The notes under the pieces are model-generated. The model was given only the letters and a program-made list of their open reading frames with translations, did not search any database and was not told the origin of the DNA. 64,000 nt of DNA from Spirosoma panaciterrae DSM 21099 (lineage in GTDB: Bacteria > Bacteroidota > Bacteroidia > Cytophagales > Spirosomataceae), in NCBI RefSeq assembly GCF_000374025.1, contig NZ_KB893239.1, positions 62,001 through 126,000 of the forward strand. The letters are read 5' to 3'. Both the position numbers and the translations under genes were made by a program. Within the stretch, counting starts at the first letter, position 1. The number at the start of each line of letters is the position of its first letter. Below are positions 35,078 to 43,981 of this stretch, one piece after another.

Positions 35078-36031
35078 ATGTTCGATAAACTATTCGGTTT
35101 TAAGGCGTTGCGTAGGGTAAAAACCTGGTTACAGGCTCATCATCCCTTCAATTCCAAAAGCACCTGGTATTCGTTTCTAAAGCGAATGGCGACACAGATC
35201 GTTGACAATGACACCAGCGAACGGGCCGCATCGGTATCGTATAGTCTTATTCTGGCTGTTTTCCCAACGATCATTTTCTTTTTTACGCTGATACCGTATA
35301 TCCCGATCCCTGATCTTGAAGAACAGGTGATGGGATTTCTGCAACGGGTTTTACCGGGCGATACCTTCAGCACGGTCGATACCACCATACGGGATATTAT
35401 CAATCGGCCGCGCAGTGGCGTGTTATCCTTAGGCTTCGTTCTGGCGCTCTATTCAGCAACCAGCGGATTGGTTGCCCTGATGCAGGCATTCAACTCATCG
35501 TATCATTCGGCAGAGCGCCGGAGCTTCCTCAAAATTCGCGCCATAGCCGTGGGCTTAACGTTTACGCTGGCATTTGCGCTGATTTTAGCAGTGGTCGTTT
35601 TGATTATTGGCGGAATTGTGAGCGACTATCTGCTTCATTTTGGCTTCTTCAACAACGTCGTCTTCGTCAATCTGCTAACCATTGGGCGGTACCTGATTGT
35701 GTTTGCGGTATTCATGGGTTCAATTTCAGTTATCTACCGATTCGGCCCGAACGTGAACATGAAATGGTTATTTATCATGCCAGGAGCTGTAACCGCTTCG
35801 GTACTTATCGTTCTGATTACACTCGGCTTTTCGTTCTATGTTGCCAACTTTGGGTCTTACAACAAATTATATGGGTCGATTGGTACGCTGATCGCCCTTA
35901 TGATCTGGATCAACCTGATCGCCCTGGTGCTCATTTTAGGGTTTGAAATGAATGTGGCTCTCTATAATCTCGAAGGTGACCAACACCCGAGCGTAGCCGC
36001 TAAAACAACAAACGCCACCTCGAAAACTTGA
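35078..36031 (+). CDS. YihY/BrkB-family membrane protein
   Basis: 317 residues and six hydrophobic segments, an inner membrane protein. Characteristic features of the YihY (ribonuclease BN-like, misnamed) family are DNDTSERAASVSYSLILAVFPTIIFFF near the N-terminus and NKLYGSIGTLIALMIWINLIALVLILGFEMN at the C-terminus. Family function is unresolved; transport or envelope roles have been proposed. The 3' end carries a terminator hairpin that begins inside the coding sequence. The gene has a 108-nt gap from the thioesterase. Confidence 0.92.
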   Translation: MFDKLFGFKALRRVKTWLQAHHPFNSKSTWYSFLKRMATQIVDNDTSERAASVSYSLILAVFPTIIFFFTLIPYIPIPDLEEQVMGFLQRVLPGDTFSTVDTTIRDIINRPRSGVLSLGFVLALYSATSGLVALMQAFNSSYHSAERRSFLKIRAIAVGLTFTLAFALILAVVVLIIGGIVSDYLLHFGFFNNVVFVNLLTIGRYLIVFAVFMGSISVIYRFGPNVNMKWLFIMPGAVTASVLIVLITLGFSFYVANFGSYNKLYGSIGTLIALMIWINLIALVLILGFEMNVALYNLEGDQHPSVAAKTTNATSKT

Positions 36032-36042
36032 GGTGACGTTTG
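36009..36042 (+). terminator. Terminator hairpin at the end of the YihY gene
   Basis: CAAACGCCACCTC (36009-36021) pairs with GAGGTGACGTTTG (36030-36042), 12 of 13, around an 8-nt loop. The stem covers the last codons and the stop. The stretch 36043-36252 after it shows no further gene. Confidence 0.6.
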
Positions 36043-36252
36043 TAAAACCTAACCCATAAATGTAAAAGCACACGCTTTCCAGGCACCAAAACTGGCACGG
36101 GGGATCACGTGTTCGTGTTAGAAAATCGCGAAAAGCGTGCCAATCTTCTGCACCATCTAAAATAATCGGTTGTACGGAGGTGGTAAATCGGGAGAATGAC
36201 CAACACGACCTGCGTTCGTCTGTAGGTTATCCGCTCACTACCAACGGTTTTC

Positions 36253-37278
36253 ATGTCTGGCAGCTTATCCCCAAAAAAAATACACTCCGGTCGTCCATCG
36301 GCCTGGGTAACGGTCATTTGCACGTGCTATAATCATCAGAATTACGTTCGACAAGCCTTGCAGTCGGTCATTGACCAAACCTACCCTTATGTGGAATTGA
36401 TTGTTATCGACAACGGTAGTACAGATGGCTCCGTCGAACAGGTGTATTCGTTTATTGACCCTCACCCGTCCGTGCGATTTATCCGTAACAATAGCAATGT
36501 GGGTTTGAATCGCGCATTTAACCAGGGCCTCACCTTAGCAAGTGGGCGGTATGTTATCGATCTCTCGGCCGATGATGTGCTGTTGCCTGATCGGATTGCC
36601 AAACAGGTTACCTGTATGGAGCAATTGCCCAATTCATACGGGGTGGTCTTTTCCAATGCGGCCATCATCGATGCTTTGGGTCGACGAACGGGCACGCATT
36701 ATCCAGTCAATGAAAAAGGTCAGGCAACCGTACAGGTGCCAACCGGCGATGTGTTCAGGGCGATCTTGTCCAGCTATTTTATCTGTACGCCCACCATGTT
36801 GATTCGCCGTTCATTGCTCGAGCAATTGGGTGGTTACGACGAATCGTTGAGTTATGAAGATTTCGACTTCTGGGTCCGCTCATCCCGACTCTGTTACTAC
36901 GCTTACCTCGATGATATACTGACGCTGAAACGACAATTACCGGGCTCACTGTCCGGCCAGATCCTACAACGCCATAATCATCTACTACCTTCGACCCTGA
37001 TTGTCAGCCAGAAAGCATTCGAACTTTGCCAGACACCGGATGAGTTCGATGCATTGGCTGGCAGGCTAAACACCTTTATCCGAAAAGCCTTCTATACCGA
37101 GCAGTTCGAGCTTGTTCAACACTTCCATAGTTTACTAAAATCGATCAAACAACCGGATAAGTTAACCCAATGTATTATAGGCATTTCTCGTGTTCATCTT
37201 CCCGTCAACTACATGTACCGTTTGTACCATCGGTATTGTCGAAACCCGTTTAGGTCATTTATGGTTATTAGTGTATAG
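36253..37278 (+). CDS. Glycosyltransferase family 2
   Basis: 341 residues, cytoplasmic, no clear membrane helix. The GT-A fold is shown by VTVICTCYNHQNYVRQAL (nucleotide-binding start), IDNGSTDGS and the LSADDVLLPDRI block, which holds the DxD-like acidic site. YEDFDFWVRSS is the acceptor-side ED motif. GT2 enzymes of this kind build O-antigens, capsules or exopolysaccharides. Only one transferase is present here, with no other polysaccharide genes adjacent, so its product cannot be named. The Sua5-like gene follows 15 nt later. Confidence 0.92.
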   Translation: MSGSLSPKKIHSGRPSAWVTVICTCYNHQNYVRQALQSVIDQTYPYVELIVIDNGSTDGSVEQVYSFIDPHPSVRFIRNNSNVGLNRAFNQGLTLASGRYVIDLSADDVLLPDRIAKQVTCMEQLPNSYGVVFSNAAIIDALGRRTGTHYPVNEKGQATVQVPTGDVFRAILSSYFICTPTMLIRRSLLEQLGGYDESLSYEDFDFWVRSSRLCYYAYLDDILTLKRQLPGSLSGQILQRHNHLLPSTLIVSQKAFELCQTPDEFDALAGRLNTFIRKAFYTEQFELVQHFHSLLKSIKQPDKLTQCIIGISRVHLPVNYMYRLYHRYCRNPFRSFMVISV

Positions 37279-37293
37279 TTAACCCATGTAGCT

Positions 37294-37914
37294 ATGTCTG
37301 CCGAATTCATTAAGCTTTATCCGAAAAACCCCGATCCCCGCCGGATTGCGCATGTTGTAAACGCACTTCGTGATGGAGCCGTCATCATTTATCCAACCGA
37401 TACCATCTACGGTATGGGGTGCGACATTCATAATGCAAGGGCCGTTGAGCGGGTAGCCCGTATTAAGGGGATAAAGCCAACTAAAAATGATTTCTCGTTC
37501 ATCTGCTATGATCTGAGCCACATTGCCGACTATGCCCGCGTAAGTAATCAGGCGTTTAAATTGATGAAGAGCCTACTACCAGGGCCGTTTACGTTCATTC
37601 TTCAGGCCACCAGCAATGTCCCTAAACTACTGAATACCAACAAAAAAACCGTAGGAATACGCGTTCCCGACAACGACATTCCCCGGCAGATCGTCCACGA
37701 ACTGGGCAATCCGATCATTACGACATCAATCCGGGATGAAGACGAAATTATCGAGTACTCAACTGACCCCGAACTGATTTTTGAAAAGTTTCAGCACCAG
37801 GTCGATATCGTGATCGACGGGGGCTATGGCGGCAATATTCCTTCTACCATTGTCGATGTCACGAACGATGACTTTTCTATTGTACGGCAAGGTCTGGGCG
37901 AATTAGTGCTTTGA
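37294..37914 (+). CDS. Sua5/YciO/YrdC-family protein (threonylcarbamoyl-AMP synthase-like)
   Basis: 206 residues, one YrdC domain. The substrate site is visible in [20 protein letters not shown], the [17 protein letters not shown] block and [12 protein letters not shown], and in [12 protein letters not shown] near the nucleotide pocket. YrdC/TsaC enzymes make threonylcarbamoyl-AMP for t6A modification of ANN-reading tRNAs. The KxRP...PF block of the best TsaC enzymes is here KGIKPTKND, which is closer to the YciO branch, so the activity is likely but not certain. It probably shares a transcript with the GT2 gene. Confidence 0.88.
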   Translation: MSAEFIKLYPKNPDPRRIAHVVNALRDGAVIIYPTDTIYGMGCDIHNARAVERVARIKGIKPTKNDFSFICYDLSHIADYARVSNQAFKLMKSLLPGPFTFILQATSNVPKLLNTNKKTVGIRVPDNDIPRQIVHELGNPIITTSIRDEDEIIEYSTDPELIFEKFQHQVDIVIDGGYGGNIPSTIVDVTNDDFSIVRQGLGELVL

Positions 37915-37940
37915 AAAGCTATAAATAGGAATTATACTTG
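37911..37940 (+). promoter_or_regulatory. Promoter of the 337-residue lipoprotein gene
   Basis: TTG (37911-37913) and TATACTTG (37933-37940) are separated by 19 nt. The -7 box matches TAnnTTTG at 7 of 8 positions. The ATG at 38079 would follow a leader of about 130 nt. Confidence 0.5.
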
Positions 37941-38078
37941 CACTGTAGGGTTGATTCTATTACAGCGTTTGTTGCGCTGTCGGCAAGATTATTGCTTCAC
38001 TGCCATAAACAGGGTTATTACTGATAAAGCCAGGGGTTGCCCATCTACTAAAAAACATTATCAAACTCATTTCACAGT

Positions 38079-39092
38079 ATGCGTTTTTCCTTGGCCGCGC
38101 TCTCTTTGCTGGCTCTTTATTCGCTATCCAACTGCACGACTTCTTCAAAAGAGGAGTCATCCCACACCGGAAAACTTACGGCCGAAGCTTCTGCAAAACC
38201 CGTTGCCGATTCGTCGAAAACGCCAGCGCCTGAACCCGTTGCCTCTACCCGTAGTGGCGTCAGTACGGGCGATTCAACGCTCGACTCCCTAACCTATGCA
38301 CCCACGGGTGCCATACTGCCGGGCAAACGCATTTTCGCCTACTACGGTAACCCCCACTCTAAAAAAATGGGCATACTGGGTAAGTACGAAAAAGAGGAGA
38401 TGCTTCAGCGGCTTGACAAGGAAATTGCGAACTGGCAAAAAGCCGATCCGGCTACGCCCATCCAGCCTGCTTTACACCTGGTCGCAATTTCGGCACAGGG
38501 GGCTCCGGGTAAAGATGGCGGTTATCGGCTACGGATGTCGGACAAAACCATCAAGAAAGTCATTAAATGGGGAAATGAGCACAAAGCCATCGTGTTTCTT
38601 GATATTCAACGTGGCCACGCACCGCTGGGTGGCGAAATGGAATATCTGACAAAATACCTGAAACTTCCCTTCGTTCATCTGGGTATCGACCCTGAGTTTT
38701 CGATGGTGACTGGTCATAAACCCGGCACAAAAATTGGTAGCTACGATGCCGCCGATGTAAACCAGGCTGTTCAGTTCCTGAGCAAGATTGTCAAAGAAAA
38801 CAACCTACCGCCTAAAGTCCTGGTCGTTCACCGCTTTACGCAGGGTATGATCAAAAACTATAAGAACATCAAACTGGACCCGAATGTACAGATTGTGATG
38901 GATATGGATGGCTGGGGACCTCCCGTACTGAAAAAAGACTCCTACCACGATTATATTCAGAAAGAGCCGGTTCAGTATACAGGGTTCAAGCTATTCTATG
39001 ATAACGACTTCCGTAAGCCCGGTTCTCGCATCATGACCCCCGAAGAGGTGCTGGCGCTGACTCCAAAACCCATGTATATCCAGTATCAATAG
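38079..39092 (+). CDS. Lipoprotein with a putative TIM-barrel-like domain
   Basis: 337 residues. The signal MRFSLAALSLLALYSLSNC ends at the lipobox cysteine, residue 19. A low-complexity Ser/Thr/Pro linker follows (about 20-75). The folded part begins PGKRIFAYYGNPHSKKMGILG and contains strand-helix alternation with acidic turns (PALHLVAISAQGAPGKDGGYR, AIVFLDIQRGHAPLGGE, VHLGIDPEFSMVTGHKPG, VQIVMDMDGWGPP), reminiscent of glycosidase-type barrels. No catalytic pair is clear. It is expected on the cell surface or periplasm. The role is unknown. Confidence 0.72.
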   Translation: MRFSLAALSLLALYSLSNCTTSSKEESSHTGKLTAEASAKPVADSSKTPAPEPVASTRSGVSTGDSTLDSLTYAPTGAILPGKRIFAYYGNPHSKKMGILGKYEKEEMLQRLDKEIANWQKADPATPIQPALHLVAISAQGAPGKDGGYRLRMSDKTIKKVIKWGNEHKAIVFLDIQRGHAPLGGEMEYLTKYLKLPFVHLGIDPEFSMVTGHKPGTKIGSYDAADVNQAVQFLSKIVKENNLPPKVLVVHRFTQGMIKNYKNIKLDPNVQIVMDMDGWGPPVLKKDSYHDYIQKEPVQYTGFKLFYDNDFRKPGSRIMTPEEVLALTPKPMYIQYQ

Positions 39093-39104
39093 GCTAACTT
39101 ACTC

Positions 39105-39148
39105 CCAAACAATAAGGGCGACTTAGTTGAGTCGCCCTTATTGTTTGG
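39105..39148. terminator. Bidirectional terminator between lipoprotein and trigger factor genes
   Basis: A perfect 19-bp stem at 39105-39123 and 39130-39148 with the 6-nt loop TAGTTG. The outer parts are AACAATAA and TTATTGTT, giving T-tracts on both strands. Confidence 0.85.
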
Positions 39149-39200
39149 ATGAGTTCCAATTACCCAGATTCGAAATTCCCATCAATCTATCCTGCCCGAA

Positions 39201-39233
39201 ACAAAAAGCGGCTCAGTCAATGACTGAGCCGCC
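39201..39233 (-). terminator. Intrinsic terminator of the trigger factor gene
   Basis: On the minus strand a perfect 11-bp GC-rich stem (39209-39233, GCGGCTCAGTC with a 3-nt loop) is followed by TTTTTGTT. It lies 28 nt after the stop of tig. Confidence 0.85.
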
Positions 39234-39260
39234 CGCAGCTTAAAATCAAGGCTAAACCGA

Positions 39261-40622
39261 TTAACGGTTTTCAACCAATGCTTTAAACTCATCCACCGTA
39301 ACCTCCTGATTCGTCAATGTCAGTTGCGTTTTGGCGTAGTCAATCACTTTATCGTCATACACCCGGTTGAACGTACTGGTGTAGTTCTGTCCATTATTTT
39401 TCTCATCCATCAGGTAATTGCGGGCAATACGGTCGATGGTCTTGTTCATTTCATCATCTTCCGTGCTGGCAAAACCAAACTGTTCGCGCACCATCTGACG
39501 AGTTGCTTCCATCACCTCTTCGAAATCAACTTTGATGTCGGCTTTGTCGGCAATTTTGTTTTTGATAAGTTGAAGTTTTACCGATTTGGTAAAATCGTCA
39601 TACTGCTCGTCGATCTGCTCTGGCGTAAATTTCCCTTCATTCACTTCCAGCAACCAGTTTTTCAGGAACTCGTCGGGCAGCAGAATAGGGGTGTTGTCAA
39701 GTAGAGTTTTCTCAATGTCCAGGCGCAGCAACTGGGCCGTCTCCCGGGCATAATTGCTCTGGATGATTTCGGCTACTTTAGCCCGGAACTGTTCTTCGTC
39801 CGAAACAGCCCCAGCCCCCAGCACCTTGTCGAAAAGCTCCTGATTTAGTTCAGCAGGCTCATGACGGGTAATGTCGTCAATCTCAAAGGTAAATTCACCT
39901 GTCAGATCGGCGACTTCCTCAACTTTAGCGCCTGTGGCATTGGCCCGAGCTTTCTCATCCGGAAACGCCTGTTCCAGCACAAACGTAACCACGTCTCCTT
40001 TTTTCTTGCCGACAAACTGGCCTTTAGCCTCTTCGGCCATTTTAGCCATTGGGAAAGCCGTTTTTGCCGAGAATCCGGTAGCTCCTTCAGGAGCCGACAA
40101 CTGCTTTAATTCACCATAAATGGTGTCGCCATCGCCCACTTCTTCTCCATGCGAGTGGGTATGAAAACGCTGTTGCAAGTCGGCAATTGTTGAGTTGATT
40201 TGGGCATCGCCAGCCTGGATTTGGTATTCATTTACGCTCGGCAGATCGTTGAAATCAATGTCGAACTCCGAAGCCAGCCCCAGCGTATAGCTGAACGCAA
40301 AATCAGTCTGATTATCCCAGTCGATGGCATCAGCCTCTTCCCGATTCGGCACTGGGTCACCCACTACCTGTAACTTATTATCGCGGATATACTGGCTAAC
40401 GGTTTTACTCAGCATCGAGTTGATCTCGTCAACCAGAATGCTCTTTCCATACATTTTCTGAACGAGCGAAGCGGGTACGTGGCCAGGGCGAAATCCTTTG
40501 AGTTGAACTTTCCGACCGTAGTCTTTCAGTTTCTTATCGACTTCTGGTTTATAATCAGCAGGGGTCAGCGTAATCTTGAGTGAAGCGTTGGTGTCGCTGG
40601 CTTTTTCGAGCGTAATATCCAC
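39261..40622 (-). CDS. tig: Trigger factor, ribosome-associated peptidyl-prolyl isomerase
   Basis: 453 residues, normal for Bacteroidota trigger factors. The N-terminal ribosome-binding domain holds VQLKGFRPGHVPASLVQKMYG (the GFRxGxxP signature, about 39-59). A central PPIase (FKBP-like) domain and a long helical C-terminal domain (about 250-430) form the substrate cradle. It binds nascent chains at the ribosome exit tunnel. The gene follows the palindromic spacer and tRNA-Leu on the same strand. A terminator lies directly behind it. Confidence 0.95.
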   Translation of the reverse strand: MDITLEKASDTNASLKITLTPADYKPEVDKKLKDYGRKVQLKGFRPGHVPASLVQKMYGKSILVDEINSMLSKTVSQYIRDNKLQVVGDPVPNREEADAIDWDNQTDFAFSYTLGLASEFDIDFNDLPSVNEYQIQAGDAQINSTIADLQQRFHTHSHGEEVGDGDTIYGELKQLSAPEGATGFSAKTAFPMAKMAEEAKGQFVGKKKGDVVTFVLEQAFPDEKARANATGAKVEEVADLTGEFTFEIDDITRHEPAELNQELFDKVLGAGAVSDEEQFRAKVAEIIQSNYARETAQLLRLDIEKTLLDNTPILLPDEFLKNWLLEVNEGKFTPEQIDEQYDDFTKSVKLQLIKNKIADKADIKVDFEEVMEATRQMVREQFGFASTEDDEMNKTIDRIARNYLMDEKNNGQNYTSTFNRVYDDKVIDYAKTQLTLTNQEVTVDEFKALVENR

Positions 40623-40642
40623 GGGTATGTCGGTTTAAAAGT

Positions 40643-40721
40643 AAAGAGCGAAAGAGTGAAAAGAGCGAAAGAGTGAATTGTTTAGACAAACGCTCTTTCG
40701 CTCTTTCACTCTTTCGCTTTT
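40643..40721. repeat. Simple-unit inverted repeat between tRNA-Leu and tig
   Basis: AAAGAGCGAAAGAGTGAA stands at 40643-40660 and again, one base shorter, at 40661-40677. The complementary series CGCTCTTTCGCTCTTTC, ACTCTTTCGCTTTTA lies at 40691-40724. Together they can fold into a long AG/CT-rich stem. The same word family is found at 60439-60530. Confidence 0.85.
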
Positions 40722-40725
40722 ATAG

Positions 40726-40807
40726 TACGGGCGGAGGGACTCGAACCCCCATGCCTTGCGGCACCAGATCCTAAGTCTGGCACGTCTACCAATTTCGCCA
40801 CGCCCGC
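40726..40807 (-). tRNA. tRNA-Leu (anticodon UAG)
   Basis: 82 nt. The acceptor strands GCGGGCG and CGCCCGT pair with one G-U at position 1:72. The anticodon stem CCAGA/TCTGG encloses CTTAGGA, giving UAG, which reads CUN leucine codons. A long variable arm (TGCCGCAAGGCA) marks class II tRNA, and GGTTCGAGTCC is the T loop. CCA is not encoded. Confidence 0.95.
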
Positions 40808-40900
40808 AGGTAGCCATCAACCGAGTAGAATGAATAACGAGACAGGATAAACTGCCCGTATTCGTTACATACCCTACATCGTGTGTTGATTTTGGGACTG

Positions 40901-40930
40901 CAAAGGTAGTAAAAAAAATCAATAGGTCAA
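40901..40930 (-). promoter_or_regulatory. Promoter of tRNA-Leu (and possibly tig)
   Basis: The minus strand reads TTG (40928-40930), exactly 19 nt, TACCTTTG (40901-40908), an exact Bacteroidota consensus. The expected start is about 87 nt before the tRNA. No other promoter was seen between the tRNA and tig. Confidence 0.75.
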
Positions 40931-41047
40931 ATGAAATTTCAGAAGGTTTTATTTTTAGTTAATACAGCCTCATTTTTCGATGAATATTTTGTTATCTTGG
41001 TAGTACGAGTACAACCCTATAGGCCATTACCCACAACGAAGCCATTT

Positions 41048-43318
41048 ATGACTAATGCAATCGAGCATCGACCCAGCCCCGAGCCTGTAATTGATCTGGA
41101 GCTGGAACGTCAGGAAATCCTGAAGCGTTACCGTCGATTGTTGCGTGCCGCAAAACCCATGCTCAAAGGCGACGACGCCAAGCTGATCAAAAAAGCCTTT
41201 AACACGTCGGCCGAAGCACACAAGAATATGCGTCGGCGCTCAGGAGAGCCGTATATCTATCACCCGTTAGCCGTAGCTCAGATTGCTGTTGAAGAAATTG
41301 GGCTGGGCACCACCAGTATTGTAGCTGCCCTCCTCCATGATGTTGTTGAAGATACCGACACAACCATTGCCGACATCGACCGGGCGTTTGGCCCTAAAGT
41401 CGCTCGTATCATCGATGGACTGACCAAGATTTCGGGCTATTTTGAATATGGTACGTCGCAGCAGGCCGAGAATTTCCGGAAAATGCTGCTGACGCTGTCC
41501 GACGATGTTCGGGTCATTCTGATCAAGCTGGCCGACCGACTGCACAATATGCGAACGCTGGACTCGATGCCCCGCGATAAGCAATTGAAAATTGCATCTG
41601 AAACGATCTACATATACGCACCCCTCGCCCACCGTCTGGGTCTGTACACGATCAAATCGGAACTGGAAGATCTGTATTTGAAACACGTTGAGCCAGATGC
41701 GTACAAAGACATTGCGCGAAAATTACGTGAAACCCGGCTGGCCCGCGATCGGTTTATTGGTCGTTTTATTGAACCCATCGAAAAAGATCTGGCTGAAACC
41801 GGGCTTAAATACGTAGTGAAAGGTCGGCCCAAGTCGATTTATTCGATCTGGAACAAGCTGAGTAAGTCGAAAAAGCCGTTTGAAGAAATCTACGATCTGT
41901 TTGCCGTCCGGATCATTCTGAATGTACCGCCCGACGAAGAAAAAGCCGCCTGCTGGCGCGCCTATTCCATCGTTACCGACCACTACAAACCCAATCCCGA
42001 CCGCCTGAAAGACTGGATCAGCACCCCTCGTGCCAACGGATATGAATCGCTGCATACGACGGTTATGAGCAAGCAGGGCCAATGGGTGGAGGTGCAGATT
42101 CGTACCGAACGGATGAACGAAATCGCTGAGAAAGGCTATGCTGCCCACTGGAAATATAAAGGCAACGACACGCAAACTGGCGCGGGTATCGAAGCCTGGA
42201 TCAGTCAGGTGCGCGACATGATCGAGTCGGCAGGTAGCGATGGAAAAAAAGCCGCTATTGAGTTTGTTGATGATTTCAGAAGTAATCTGTACAGCGAAGA
42301 AGTGTTTGTGTTCACTCCTAAGGGCGAACTACAGGTGCTGCAACGTGGGGCTACAGCCCTCGACTTTGCTTTCAGTATCCATACCCAGATCGGGGCTCGG
42401 TGCATGGCAGCTAAAGTCAACAACACGCTCGTTCCTCTGAGTTATGTCCTGCAAAATGGTGATCAGGTAGAGGTAATTACCTCAAATCGGCAGAAGCCCA
42501 ATGAAGACTGGCTGCGGTTTGTGGTTACCTCCAAAGCCAAAACCAAGATCAAGGATTTAATTAAGGAGGAAAATAAGCGGTACGTGACCGATGGCCGGGA
42601 TATGGTCAGCAAGAAGCTCCGGTTATTGAAGATGGAGATGACCAACGAGGTCATTAACCAGCTACGGGCCTATTTTGGCTCGAAAACGACCGATGATTTT
42701 TTCTACCGGGTTGGTAAAGGGCATATTGACGTTGCGGAGCTAAAGAAATTCAAGGCCGATAAGGAAGCCAAAGAAAACCGAGCCAACAAGCTGAATACCG
42801 ATGCCCTGCCCGATGCCAAAGCCTTCGTTAAGGAGCTAAAGAAAATCCACGGCGAACGGGCCGATGCCGATATGCTGCTTATTGGCGAAGACATGGACCG
42901 GATCGATTACACCCTGGCCAAATGCTGTAACCCCATTTCGGGCGACGATGTATTCGGGTTTGTGACCATCAATGAAGGCATAAAAATTCACCGGGTAACC
43001 TGCCCCAATGCGGTTGAACTGATGTCGAACCACGGCAACCGGATCATCAAGGCAAAGTGGACCTCCCAGAAAGAACTGGCTTTTCTGGCGGGTTTACGCA
43101 TTACGGGAACCGACCGGGTGGGCCTGATCAACGACGTAACCCGCGTAATCAGCAACGAACTGCATATCAATATGCGTTCAGTAGCTATTGACTCGAAGGA
43201 CGGTATCTTTGAAGGAAATATCAAACTTTACGTTCATGATACGGAACATCTCGAAACCCTTATGCACAAATTAGAACGGGTTCCGGGTGTGTTTGAGGTC
43301 ATTCGCTTCGACTCCTAA
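41048..43318 (+). CDS. rsh: RelA/SpoT-family bifunctional (p)ppGpp synthetase/hydrolase
   Basis: 756 residues from the ATG at 41048; the frame extends back to 40931, but the family region begins after the later Met. Order: HD hydrolase (HPLAVAQIAVEE, catalytic HDVVEDT), synthetase (GRPKSIYSIWNKLSKSK, NGYESLHTTVMSKQGQWVEVQIRT), TGS (VFTPKGELQVLQRGATALDFAFSIH) and a C-terminal zinc-finger-like and ACT region (CNPISGDDVFGFVT; TDRVGLINDVTRVISN). Both HD and synthetase motifs look intact, so it should make and degrade the alarmone that governs starvation responses. The Fur-like gene follows, then purA. Confidence 0.96.
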   Translation: MTNAIEHRPSPEPVIDLELERQEILKRYRRLLRAAKPMLKGDDAKLIKKAFNTSAEAHKNMRRRSGEPYIYHPLAVAQIAVEEIGLGTTSIVAALLHDVVEDTDTTIADIDRAFGPKVARIIDGLTKISGYFEYGTSQQAENFRKMLLTLSDDVRVILIKLADRLHNMRTLDSMPRDKQLKIASETIYIYAPLAHRLGLYTIKSELEDLYLKHVEPDAYKDIARKLRETRLARDRFIGRFIEPIEKDLAETGLKYVVKGRPKSIYSIWNKLSKSKKPFEEIYDLFAVRIILNVPPDEEKAACWRAYSIVTDHYKPNPDRLKDWISTPRANGYESLHTTVMSKQGQWVEVQIRTERMNEIAEKGYAAHWKYKGNDTQTGAGIEAWISQVRDMIESAGSDGKKAAIEFVDDFRSNLYSEEVFVFTPKGELQVLQRGATALDFAFSIHTQIGARCMAAKVNNTLVPLSYVLQNGDQVEVITSNRQKPNEDWLRFVVTSKAKTKIKDLIKEENKRYVTDGRDMVSKKLRLLKMEMTNEVINQLRAYFGSKTTDDFFYRVGKGHIDVAELKKFKADKEAKENRANKLNTDALPDAKAFVKELKKIHGERADADMLLIGEDMDRIDYTLAKCCNPISGDDVFGFVTINEGIKIHRVTCPNAVELMSNHGNRIIKAKWTSQKELAFLAGLRITGTDRVGLINDVTRVISNELHINMRSVAIDSKDGIFEGNIKLYVHDTEHLETLMHKLERVPGVFEVIRFDS

Positions 43319-43328
43319 GTCGTTTTGT

Positions 43329-43384
43329 GTTTCAGGTTTCGGGCTTCTTTGGGTTATTGAAACTTTGAAGCTGAAACTTGAAAC
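43329..43384. repeat. Simple-unit inverted repeat between rsh and fur
   Basis: GTTTCAGGTTTC (43329-43340) and GAAACTTGAAAC (43373-43384) pair at 11 of 12 positions around a 32-nt loop. The arm is built of GTTTC-type units. It overlaps the -33 element of the fur promoter. Confidence 0.6.
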
Positions 43385-43409
43385 CTAGAACGATAAACCT
43401 CTACCTTTG
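43378..43409 (+). promoter_or_regulatory. Promoter of the fur-family gene
   Basis: TTG (43378-43380), 21 nt, TACCTTTG (43402-43409), with the -7 box exact. The ATG at 43435 follows after about 25 nt. Confidence 0.65.
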
Positions 43410-43434
43410 TACTTTCAACTAATCGGAACCGGAT

Positions 43435-43944
43435 ATGCCTGCGCCGAATCAATCTAATTTAGATGCGGCTCAGTCGATTTTTCGGGCTTACCTCGAACGG
43501 AAAGGCCTGCGAAAAACCCCTGAGCGCTTTGCCATACTCGAAGAGATCTACAACCGGCAGGACCACTTCGACGTGGACGAGTTGTACATCTCGATGAAGA
43601 ATAAAAAATACCGGGTGAGCCGGGCCACAGTCTATAATACCCTCGATGTACTGGTTGATTGTGATCTGGTCACTAAACATCAATTTGGCCGCAATCTGGC
43701 TCAATACGAAAAATCGTATGGGTATCGTCAGCACGACCATCTGATTTGTACCGATTGCCACAAGGTGATGGAGTTCTGCGACCCACGCGTTCAGAACATT
43801 CAGAATATGGTGGGCGATATGCTGAAGTTCAATGTGATGCATCACTCATTAATTTTCTACGGTTCCTGCACCCGCGATTTTTGCGAAAACCGTCAGGAGT
43901 CCGAAAAAGATCAGCAGGGTATTCAGGTTCCTGTAGAAGACTAG
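43435..43944 (+). CDS. fur: Fur-family metal-responsive transcriptional regulator
   Basis: 169 residues. The winged helix (about 10-95) has RKTPERFAILEEIY and VSRATVYNTLDVLVD as recognition helix. The dimerisation domain carries the structural-zinc cysteines Cys105/Cys108 (HLICTDCHK) and Cys145/Cys150 (GSCTRDFC), and a His-rich segment (QHDHLI, VMHHSLIF) for the regulatory metal. This fits Fur/PerR-type repressors; which metal it senses cannot be read from the sequence. The gene order rsh-fur-purA is likely ancestral; here two small genes come between fur and purA. Confidence 0.92.
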   Translation: MPAPNQSNLDAAQSIFRAYLERKGLRKTPERFAILEEIYNRQDHFDVDELYISMKNKKYRVSRATVYNTLDVLVDCDLVTKHQFGRNLAQYEKSYGYRQHDHLICTDCHKVMEFCDPRVQNIQNMVGDMLKFNVMHHSLIFYGSCTRDFCENRQESEKDQQGIQVPVED

Positions 43945-43981
43945 ATTCGCTAGCGGAATAGGGAGATAACGGTATTTTTTT

